A stretch of 42,956 bases of DNA from Anaerolineales bacterium (lineage in GTDB: Bacteria; Chloroflexota; Anaerolineae; Anaerolineales; UBA11579). This document shows, piece by piece, positions 37,125 to 42,956 of this stretch. The stretch covers positions 1-42,956 of the forward strand of contig JAFGRA010000214.1 of NCBI GenBank assembly GCA_016935415.1. The letters are read 5' to 3'. The stretch's first letter is position 1, and each line of letters begins with the position of its first letter. Both the position numbers and the translations under genes were made by a program. The notes beneath the pieces were generated by a model. That model was not told the DNA's origin. It ran no database searches and worked only from the letters and a program-made list of their open reading frames with translations.

Positions 37125-37502
37125 ATGCGCGAAATTTTGATCGACAACGAAACCAAGCCATTAGCAAAACCTTTGCAGGCGGGGTATTGTAATACCTTTT
37201 TCTGCCGGTTGCGCGGCTTGAGTTTTCGGCGCAGTCTGCCTTATAATTGGGGCTTGCTGTTGGTTCAAGATAGAGACAGCCGCATGGACGCTTCTATTCA
37301 TATGCTGGGCATGGGATTTGACCTGGCGATTGTATGGATTAATGCTGACCTTGAAGTCGTGGATGTGCACTATGCCCGGCGTTGGCTGTCCTTCATCGTG
37401 CCGCAGCGTGCGGCGCAATATACGTTGGAAATCCATCCAGACCGGATCGAGGATTTTCATATAGGAGATCGTGTTCGTTTTGAAGAAATTCCTGGCTCTT
37501 AG
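37125..37502 (+). CDS. DUF192 family protein
   Basis: 125 residues with the DUF192 (COG1430) layout: 'A.....R..GL..R..LP...GLLLV', then HMLGMGFDLAIVWIN, 'V.DV' and a C-terminal 'I.....GD.V.F'. The function of the family is unknown; many members are exported, but this one has no signal peptide. I chose ATG 37125; an in-frame TTG four codons earlier lies inside the terminator T-run. The end overlaps the peptidase gene by 32 bp. Confidence 0.85.
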   Translation: MREILIDNETKPLAKPLQAGYCNTFFCRLRGLSFRRSLPYNWGLLLVQDRDSRMDASIHMLGMGFDLAIVWINADLEVVDVHYARRWLSFIVPQRAAQYTLEIHPDRIEDFHIGDRVRFEEIPGS

Positions 37503-38868
37503 CAGTTTGTTGCTCTTGGTTCTGTTTGGCCCGATGGGAATGGCATTTGCCCAGGAAGGGCAGCCCGAATGGCCGCAGTACATCATTCAAGCAGGTGATA
37601 CTTTGTCGAGTATCAGCCTGCGGTTCAATATTTCCCTGGATGAATTGATTACATTTAACAATATCGAAGACCCGAACCAGCTATTGGCGGGTACGCCGAT
37701 TTCCTTACCGGGTGTGGATTGGATCCAGGGTACGATCAATCCAGAGTTTATGCCGTTTGGGGATTCCTTGCGCAGTCTCAGTCGCCGCTATTTGATCTCC
37801 CCGGAAGATTTGGCATTATTGAACCGGCTATCCAGCCCGGCACAGCTCTACGTGGGCTATCCGGTTTTGTTCCCGACCGGGCGCGGTGAAGATCTTTCGC
37901 TGGGGCGAGCGGTCGTGGGGCCACAGACTTCACTGCTGGAAATGGCGGTGTTCGCCGGGGCGAATCCGTGGACGATGGCGGCCACTAATCAACTTGCCGG
38001 CACCTGGGAAGCTGTGCGCGGGGACGTGTTGCTGCAACCGGGTGTGGCTCAAAGTGGCCCAGGCGCGCTGCCTTCACCGATCTCACAGGTGGACGTCAAC
38101 CCACTGCCGATTGTGCAGGGTGACACGGTTGTCGTCCGGGTGAGTGCCGAAAGCGATTTTACGCTGGGCGGCGAACTGATTGATCATACGCTTAATTTCT
38201 TCAAGGAAGAGGGCGCGTCTTACGTGGCTTTGCAAGGGGTCGATGCGTTGTTGGACCCCGGCTTTTACCTGCTGGATATGGAAGGTGACTTTGCCGATGG
38301 TCGCCATTTCTCGCATACGCAAACCATTCAAGTGCGGGCCGGGGGATATGGTTTTGAAACGATCACGGTTGAACCGGAACTACTCGATCCGGAATTGAGC
38401 CGTACAGAATTAGAATTCCTGATGAGTTACACAACGGTCATCACACCGGAAAAATATTGGCAGGGCATTTTCCAATCTCCCTCTCCAAATGAGGATGGCA
38501 TCAATTCCTATTTTGGCACGCGCCGTTCTTATAATGATGGCCCTTACAACGTGTATCATACCGGGATCGATTTTGGCGGTGGGCAGGGCTTGCCGATCTA
38601 CGCACCTGCTAGCGGCAAGGTGGTCTTTGCCGGGTTCAAAGATATCCGTGGTAACATGACCGTGATCGATCATGGCTGGGGGGTATTTTCGGTGTATTAT
38701 CACCAGTCGGAGATCCTGGTTGTGGCCGGGGAGATGGTCGAGCCGGGACATGTGATCGGCATGGTGGGGAACACCGGCCGTTCGGAAGGTGCCCACCTGC
38801 ATTTCGAGATGTGGGCGGGTGGCGTGATCGTTGAGCCGCTGGACTGGTTGACGTATACGTATCCGTAA
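37471..38868 (+). CDS. Secreted LysM/M23 peptidoglycan endopeptidase
   Basis: 465 residues. Signal peptide (basic start, hydrophobic core, cleavage after AFA near residue 27). One clear LysM at ~37-81 (IQAGDTLSSISLRFNISLDEL...N) and two degenerate LysM-like segments at ~88-135 and ~147-190. A beta-rich linker follows. The M23 domain (~345-460) has HTGIDFGG (Zn ligands His and Asp), a third His in YYH and HLHFEMW, so it should be catalytically active on peptide crosslinks. GTG 37471 follows AGGAG closely; TTG 37480 is an alternative. It overlaps DUF192, hence coupled. Confidence 0.9.
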   Translation: MFVLKKFLALSSLLLLVLFGPMGMAFAQEGQPEWPQYIIQAGDTLSSISLRFNISLDELITFNNIEDPNQLLAGTPISLPGVDWIQGTINPEFMPFGDSLRSLSRRYLISPEDLALLNRLSSPAQLYVGYPVLFPTGRGEDLSLGRAVVGPQTSLLEMAVFAGANPWTMAATNQLAGTWEAVRGDVLLQPGVAQSGPGALPSPISQVDVNPLPIVQGDTVVVRVSAESDFTLGGELIDHTLNFFKEEGASYVALQGVDALLDPGFYLLDMEGDFADGRHFSHTQTIQVRAGGYGFETITVEPELLDPELSRTELEFLMSYTTVITPEKYWQGIFQSPSPNEDGINSYFGTRRSYNDGPYNVYHTGIDFGGGQGLPIYAPASGKVVFAGFKDIRGNMTVIDHGWGVFSVYYHQSEILVVAGEMVEPGHVIGMVGNTGRSEGAHLHFEMWAGGVIVEPLDWLTYTYP

Positions 38869-38869
38869 A

Positions 38870-39030
38870 TAGTGATGAGTGATTAGGCAACTAGTAATTA
38901 GGGGAGCGTTATCCGTAAATCGAGAATCGTGGGGGCGTAATGAGTGTACAGTCAACCAGTAAGCAGGCAACGAGTGATCGAGGAACGATATTCGTGATTC
39001 GAGAAACGAGATTCGTTTGTTGGCATAGGC
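38870..39030. repeat. Degenerate word-type intergenic repeat, copy 2
   Basis: Words gagtgattaggcaactag followed by taattagg, cgagaatcgtggggg, cagtcaaccagtaagcaggcaacg and cgtgattcgagaaacgag. The first two match words at 29151-29176 and 29130-29143 with few changes, but their order is swapped. No gene is visible here. Confidence 0.6.
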
Positions 39031-39072
39031 AGCCTGTCTAACTGCAATTTGTGATTTGCACTTCCCCCAGCT

Positions 39073-39333
39073 TTATTCCTCTTCCCCTGGATCATCTTCC
39101 TCATAGGCGCCGCTGAAATATCCCTCTACAACCGTATCGGCTTTATCGTAATCGCTAGCCCGAACCAGTACGTCGACGCTGCTCATCGGAACCAGAGGCA
39201 AGCCGATGGCAGAGCCGCCCTCATTGGTGAGGCGGCTGTCGATCTCGAAGCTTTTGAGCAAGGCGCTGATGATCTCGGCTTCGCCGAGGTCTAGATCACT
39301 TACGATGACTTTCCATTCAACCGGCGTTCCCAT
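39073..39333 (-). CDS. DUF2007 small signal-transduction-like protein
   Basis: 86 residues resembling DUF2007 (putative prokaryotic signal transducing protein): W..I.....L.EAEII.ALL.S..I.S....G, then 'V.V...D...A..V...Y'. The C-terminus is acidic (EEDDPGEEE). AAGGAG lies directly upstream of ATG 39333. It is transcribed alone, toward the M23 gene. Role unknown; the fold resembles PII/ACT-like small domains. Confidence 0.7.
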   Translation of the reverse strand: MGTPVEWKVIVSDLDLGEAEIISALLKSFEIDSRLTNEGGSAIGLPLVPMSSVDVLVRASDYDKADTVVEGYFSGAYEEDDPGEEE

Positions 39334-39487
39334 CTGTTACTCCTTGTCTGGGTAGGGCTTGATAGCCTGCTAAAGGCTAGAGTATAATATAGTAGCAATT
39401 AACTGAAAATTCAAGAGTTCTAAATCTTACCTGGATGACAAAAAATGTTAGTCAGGGGTTTTGCTCTGTAAACCTGATGAGGATAGT

Positions 39488-41071
39488 ATGTTAGCACCTT
39501 TTTCACTGCGTGAAGATTATTGGGAGACCTTTACGCTGGAAGATTCCGATGTCGAGTTCATTTATAATCACTTACTTGAAATCGAAACTCCCTTATCCCC
39601 CGAAGCAATTATTAAGGTATTGGTTGAAGACCGCCTGCGCCGGGAAAAGCAAGCTGTAGAGCGCCAACGCAGCGCGGGTGGTGAAGTTTATCTGCCGAAA
39701 GATCATCACGATGTCGGCGAAAAATTGGTCTTCCCGGCCAGGAGCTGGCAGACTGGTGAGGTTACTGCCGTGCGCCCGGCGCGCACGTATGCTGAAGACA
39801 AATTCTCCGTGATCGAAGTTGAGTTCGAGGGCGGCACCAAACAGGAATTTGCCAGTGATTTGCAAGACCATGCCCTGAATATCCCCCCTGAGGTGGATGA
39901 GAACGATCCACTGCAAAGCTCGCAGGCCGTTCTGGAAAACTACAGTGAAATGCTCGAAGAGCGCCTGATCGAAGGCTTGCAAGACAACGATGATTTTGTA
40001 TACATCGCCGGGCGCTGGTTCCCCAAGGCGCTGTTGGTTGACGTGAACGTTGGTAATTTGAACCTGGCCGAAGCTGTGTTAGATATAGAGGGTGGTGGGC
40101 CGCTGCCGACGGCGGAATTGATGGAGCAAGTGGAAATGCCGGAAGGTGTCAATCCGAAGCTGGCCGAGTTCTCGCTGGACCGCGCTTTGCAGGAAGATCC
40201 GCGCTTCGATGAAGTCGGTTCGGCCGGAGAGGTTTCCTGGTTCTTGCAGCGGCTGGAGCCGGAAGAAGTGCGCAGCACGCCGATCTTCTTGCGCTATCAT
40301 GAAATTGATTATGACCGCGACCTGCTCACCGAGGAGATGCTCGCCCTTGAACGTTCCCTTGATGATGAGCTTTCTCCCATCCAGGGTGAAGTAAAACCCA
40401 AGGATGAAATTCAGGTCTCGCTGATTTACCCGCACTGGCGAGCTGGAACACTGCCGCTCACGCCAAGTATGAGCGAACTGTTCCCCACGGCCTATGAATC
40501 GCCCCGCATCCGCTGTATTCTTATCGATGCCGATACCGGTGAGAAATTCCCTGGCTGGGTTGTGCGGCTGGAGAAATACGTTTACGGCTTGCGCGAGTGG
40601 TATCTGGAGCGCGGCGTAATGCCCGGTAGTTACATCAAGGTGCGGCGCGGTGAAAACCCCGGCGAAATGATCGTCAAAGTTGAATCGCATCGCTCGGCCA
40701 AAGAGTGGGTGCGCACGGCGTTGATCGGGGCGGATGGCGGCGTGGTGTATGCCATGCTCAAGCAGCCGGTTTCGACTTCGTTCGATGACCGCATGATGAT
40801 CGCCATGCCGGCCGAAGTCGAACCACTGGATATGACCTGGGAGAAGCGCCAGAAGAGCCGCCCGCCGTTCGAGCAGATCGTGGTGGATACACTGCGCGAG
40901 TTGGCAAAGCTCAACCCGCAGAGCCACGTACATATCACAGAATTATATTCAGCCACAAATGTGGTTTTGCGCTGCCCGCCAGGGCCGATTCTGACCCTGT
41001 TGGCCTCGCGGCCGTGGTTCGTCCACGTTGGCGACTTCCACTTCCGCTTCGACGATTCAGCCAAAGAATGA
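39488..41071 (+). CDS. Unknown conserved-looking 527-residue protein
   Basis: No family recognised. Highly acidic and soluble, with no signal peptide or membrane helix. Residues ~1-60 are helical. Residues ~70-130 form a small beta segment (VGEKLVFPA...GEVTAVRPAR...VIEVEFEGG), reminiscent of a chromo/Tudor-like barrel. The C-terminal ~75 residues (FEQIVVDTLRELAKLN...VHITELYSATN...ILTLLASRPWFVHVGDFHFRF) look like a winged helix of the HARE-HTH kind. I chose ATG 39488, which has GAGG upstream. The next gene follows 22 bp later and also ends in a helix-turn-helix-like segment, so the two may form a regulatory complex. Confidence 0.6.
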   Translation: MLAPFSLREDYWETFTLEDSDVEFIYNHLLEIETPLSPEAIIKVLVEDRLRREKQAVERQRSAGGEVYLPKDHHDVGEKLVFPARSWQTGEVTAVRPARTYAEDKFSVIEVEFEGGTKQEFASDLQDHALNIPPEVDENDPLQSSQAVLENYSEMLEERLIEGLQDNDDFVYIAGRWFPKALLVDVNVGNLNLAEAVLDIEGGGPLPTAELMEQVEMPEGVNPKLAEFSLDRALQEDPRFDEVGSAGEVSWFLQRLEPEEVRSTPIFLRYHEIDYDRDLLTEEMLALERSLDDELSPIQGEVKPKDEIQVSLIYPHWRAGTLPLTPSMSELFPTAYESPRIRCILIDADTGEKFPGWVVRLEKYVYGLREWYLERGVMPGSYIKVRRGENPGEMIVKVESHRSAKEWVRTALIGADGGVVYAMLKQPVSTSFDDRMMIAMPAEVEPLDMTWEKRQKSRPPFEQIVVDTLRELAKLNPQSHVHITELYSATNVVLRCPPGPILTLLASRPWFVHVGDFHFRFDDSAKE

Positions 41072-41093
41072 ATTCTTAGAGAGGAGCATTCCC

Positions 41094-41531
41094 TTGTTAG
41101 AAGGCAAACGCAGCAGTTTGGTAAAACCAACCCTACAGACCCCCTTCCACATCGATTTTTCCTGGTGGAGTACCAATGAGCGCGAGTACCGCGTGCATTT
41201 GCGCAGCCTGTTGACGGAAGAGGACCTGGAAGCGTTTGCGGACATCGAAGGGGATGATCTTGTCGATTGGGTCGATCCGGAGACGGCTGAAGTGCAGCAG
41301 GTTGATGGTTTACAGCATTTCCTGATCTCCACGGTGGCCCAGCGCGAAGATTTCCTGCAAGCACGTACTGCCCTGGTCGAGGCTATTTTCCGGCTGCTGC
41401 TGAAAAATGGCAACAGTCCCATGTCCGCTACAGAGATCGGGGAAGAACTTGGCCGACCGCCGCAGAGTATCTTGCGCTTGTTATCCGGCCCACGTGTCTA
41501 TCGCGGCATTCGCCCGATCATCGAGGGCTGA
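41094..41531 (+). CDS. Unknown protein with C-terminal winged-helix-like segment
   Basis: 145 residues from TTG 41094, which has GAGGAG seven nt upstream; a longer frame (from 41028) overlaps the previous gene without a ribosome site. The N-terminal ~75 residues are acidic (FHIDFSWWSTNEREYRVHL...DWVDPETAEVQ). Residues ~85-140 read as a winged helix (LVEAIFRLLLKNGNSPMSATEIGEELGRPPQSILRLLSG.....GIRPI). It is the second gene of a pair with the 527-residue protein and may be a DNA-binding partner. No family recognised. Confidence 0.6.
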   Translation: MLEGKRSSLVKPTLQTPFHIDFSWWSTNEREYRVHLRSLLTEEDLEAFADIEGDDLVDWVDPETAEVQQVDGLQHFLISTVAQREDFLQARTALVEAIFRLLLKNGNSPMSATEIGEELGRPPQSILRLLSGPRVYRGIRPIIEG

Positions 41532-41551
41532 GATCATCGCGAGCAGTTGGG

Positions 41552-41578
41552 GGTTCAATAGACCTTAGGTCCTGAACC
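41552..41578 (+). repeat. Hairpin in the leader of the Crp/Fnr gene
   Basis: GGTTCA (41552-41557) pairs with TGAACC (41573-41578), and inside it GACCT (41561-41565) pairs with AGGTC (41567-41571). No T-run follows. It ends 3 nt before the ribosome site, so it could limit translation or be an operator. Confidence 0.5.
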
Positions 41579-41594
41579 TCCGGAGGCAGATTAG

Positions 41595-42293
41595 TTGTCT
41601 CTTGGTTTTAGAATTCCTATGCTGACCCCAGAACAATACAAGCGCTTATTGGCTGCCCTGCCGCTCATAGATCGATCCGACCCACAGTTTTCACGGGCTA
41701 TTCAACAGGTTGCCTTTTTTGCCTCCGTCCCGGCCGGCAGGGATGTTTTTATTGAGGGCAGCTATCCCGACTCGATTGCGCTGGTAATCTCGGGGGTTGT
41801 GCGGGTGTATAAGATTGGGCAGACGGGTAGAGAGATCACCTTATACCGCTTTGGGTTGGGGGAGTCCTGTATCCTGACAGCGAATGCGATTCTCAACCAG
41901 AAGACTTTCCCGGCGATTGCCACAGTGGAAAAGGATATCGAAGCGGTGATGATCCCCAGCGATTATTTTCGGGCGTGGGTGAACGACTATGCCGTGTGGC
42001 GTGAATTTGTGTTCGATTTGCTCTCCGACCGGCTTTCTACGCTGATGGCGATTGTCGATGAAATCTTGTTCCAGCGTATGGATGAGCGCGTGGCGGGCTG
42101 GTTAGTCAACCGCACGATAAATCAGAGTGCCGTGCAGGTCACACATCAGGAAATTGCCGCCGACCTGGGTAGTTCGCGCGAGGTGATCAGCCGCATCCTG
42201 GAAGATTTCAGGCAAGCGGGTTTGATCGAGTCGGGACGCGGGGTGATCGAAGTCTTAGATAAAAATGGGTTGGAATCCCGGGCTGTTATGTGA
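41595..42293 (+). CDS. Crp/Fnr-family transcriptional regulator
   Basis: 232 residues. N-terminal cyclic-nucleotide-binding-type beta roll (~25-135; ASVPAGRDVFIEGSYPDSIALVISG), long dimer helix, and C-terminal winged helix with VTHQEIAADLGSSREVISRIL. No N-terminal cysteine cluster, so it is not an Fe-S Fnr; the effector is unknown. TTG 41595 lies 8 nt after GGAGG; ATG 41619 is an alternative. A 15-bp palindrome TGTGACTTAGTCACA overlaps the gene's end and sits at -41 of the next gene's predicted promoter, so that gene is its likely target. Confidence 0.92.
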   Translation: MSLGFRIPMLTPEQYKRLLAALPLIDRSDPQFSRAIQQVAFFASVPAGRDVFIEGSYPDSIALVISGVVRVYKIGQTGREITLYRFGLGESCILTANAILNQKTFPAIATVEKDIEAVMIPSDYFRAWVNDYAVWREFVFDLLSDRLSTLMAIVDEILFQRMDERVAGWLVNRTINQSAVQVTHQEIAADLGSSREVISRILEDFRQAGLIESGRGVIEVLDKNGLESRAVM

Positions 42294-42330
42294 CTTAGTC
42301 ACAGACAAAAGGCGGCAAATCTTCTAAAAT
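42289..42330 (+). promoter_or_regulatory. Crp/Fnr-type site with class II promoter for the DUF2892 gene
   Basis: TGTGACT-T-AGTCACA (42289-42303) is a perfect 7-1-7 palindrome close to the Crp consensus but with a spacer one base shorter. TAAAAT (42325-42330) is a -10 candidate; the predicted start near 42337 places the palindrome centre (42296) at about -41, the class II activation distance. No -35 box is present, as expected for an activator-dependent promoter. Confidence 0.65.
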
Positions 42331-42362
42331 GGGGACAATAAAACGATAAAAGGAGAATAATT

Positions 42363-42563
42363 ATGAAACGCAATATGTCCAATCTTGATCGTATCATCCG
42401 GGTAATCGTCGCCGCGGTGTTTGCATATCTATACTTTGCCGGGATCGTGACCGGCGCATTCGGGATCGTGCTCCTGGTGCTTGGAGGCGTATTCCTGCTT
42501 ACTTCGGTAGTCGCTTTCTGCCCGCTCTACCTGCATTTCAAGTTCAGCACCTTCAAGAAATAA
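42363..42563 (+). CDS. DUF2892 (YgaP transmembrane-like) small membrane protein
   Basis: 66 residues with two hydrophobic helices. N-terminus MKRNMSNLDRIIRVIVA and the CPLY motif near the end match DUF2892, the membrane part of the rhodanese YgaP, here without a rhodanese domain. AAAGGAG precedes ATG 42363. It is probably controlled by the Crp/Fnr regulator through the site at 42289-42303. The family often accompanies sulfur or redox genes; none is visible here. Confidence 0.85.
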   Translation: MKRNMSNLDRIIRVIVAAVFAYLYFAGIVTGAFGIVLLVLGGVFLLTSVVAFCPLYLHFKFSTFKK

Positions 42564-42584
42564 ACGACCGGATCGGTCCATACT

Positions 42585-42618
42585 AAAAAAGGAACCGCCA
42601 CTCATTCGAGTGGCGGTT
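42585..42618. terminator. Terminator between DUF2892 gene and the repeat protein
   Basis: Perfect 11-bp stem (42593-42603 with 42608-42618), ATTC loop. On the minus strand it ends in a CCTTTTTT run, so it mainly serves the repeat protein; the stem resembles that at 1137-1166. Confidence 0.85.
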
Positions 42619-42646
42619 GTCTTTGTTTAAGGGGGTGATCCAGACG

Positions 42647-42956
42647 TTAGGGGACGTCTACGGTCAGGTCCCAGGCCGCAGACCACGGACTGGTGGTTGG
42701 GTTGGCGCTGGCGTTGTAGCCACGGACTTGCCAGATGTAGGCGTCGTCCGCCAGGTTCACGTCCACCTGCCAGGTGCATACACCTTCACTACAGATCGCA
42801 GTTGCATCCACCCAGCGGTCGACATTCGTGCCGCTGCCCTGCGGGATGATCTGCACTTCGTAGTGCGTTGCCCACGACATGGCGTTCCAACTGAAGGTTG
42901 GCCGGTTAACGGTCACAGTTGCCTCATCTGCCGGGGCCAGCAATTGCGGTGATTGC
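42647..42956 (-). CDS. Repeat-module surface/secreted protein, C-terminal end (5' part beyond window)
   Basis: The frame runs off the window end, and only the last ~103 residues are visible: one module with QLLAPADEATV, FSWNAMSWATHY, the cysteine pair CSEGVC, YIWQVRGYNAS and the ending AWDLTVDVP. It is closely similar to the last module of the gene at 1-1113 (SPQLL.P.D.ATVT, NPTTSPWS..WDLTVDVP). Part of a larger, probably extracytoplasmic protein; the cell-surface role is inferred, not seen. Confidence 0.75.
   Translation of the reverse strand, partial: QSPQLLAPADEATVTVNRPTFSWNAMSWATHYEVQIIPQGSGTNVDRWVDATAICSEGVCTWQVDVNLADDAYIWQVRGYNASANPTTSPWSAAWDLTVDVP

Overview
This 43-kb window reads as bacterial chromosome, most likely from an uncultured or poorly studied Chloroflexota of the class Anaerolineae. 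That placement is an inference from gene content and style: sugar ABC operons carrying several URO-D-like proteins and a corrinoid protein, a divergent GroEL paralogue, PspC/LiaF-type membrane proteins, a DUF2723 glycosyltransferase, frequent GTG/TTG starts, and word-like degenerate repeats between genes. No rRNA, tRNA, CRISPR array, prophage or transposase gene was seen.

Layout. (1) 1-1113 and 42647-42956: C-terminal ends of two paralogous repeat proteins, in inverted orientation at the two window edges, each followed by a similar hairpin terminator. (2) 1381-4515: a GH2 beta-galactosidase. (3) 13936 down to 4562, minus strand: an eight-gene run of URO-D-like methyltransferase, corrinoid protein, sugar-binding lipoprotein, two sugar permeases, two more URO-D-like proteins and a DUF2723 glycosyltransferase. 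It looks like an import-plus-methyl-transfer operon and is the best candidate for an undescribed system. (4) 14146-17560: a response regulator and a hybrid histidine kinase whose 3' ends overlap by 86 bp. (5) 17891-19543: a GroEL-like chaperonin lacking two hydrolytic aspartates. (6) 19815-23718: PspC and LiaF-like membrane proteins, a GT4 glycosyltransferase, YraN and MiaA. (7) 24029-28830: a Pit phosphate transporter, an acyl-CoA ligase and FtsH. (8) 29337-31317: an orphan ParA ATPase coupled to an unknown membrane protein. (9) 31454-36284: FabF/FabH, a HAD-DinB fusion, a cysteine-rich protein and EF-P. (10) 36677-42563: a CheY-like regulator, DUF192, a LysM/M23 peptidase, DUF2007, two unknown proteins, a Crp/Fnr regulator and a DUF2892 membrane protein.

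How the genes may work together. Operon (3) encodes uptake of a (probably oligo)saccharide or glycoside with no ATPase of its own, so a shared MsmX-type ATPase elsewhere is likely. It also has the methyl-carrier half of a corrinoid methyltransferase system. The neighbouring LacZ could act on the same substrate class. FabF/FabH, the acyl-CoA ligase and the GT4 enzyme serve lipid metabolism. FtsH, the PspC/LiaF-like pair and the chaperonin suggest envelope and protein quality control. Several promoters can be read directly. Those of parA, the GroEL paralogue and the cysteine-rich gene have the -10 box only 6-7 nt before the start codon, which predicts leaderless mRNAs. A Crp/Fnr-type palindrome sits at about -41 of a predicted promoter for the DUF2892 gene, just behind the Crp/Fnr gene. 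All functional statements are homology recognition by eye; no search was run.
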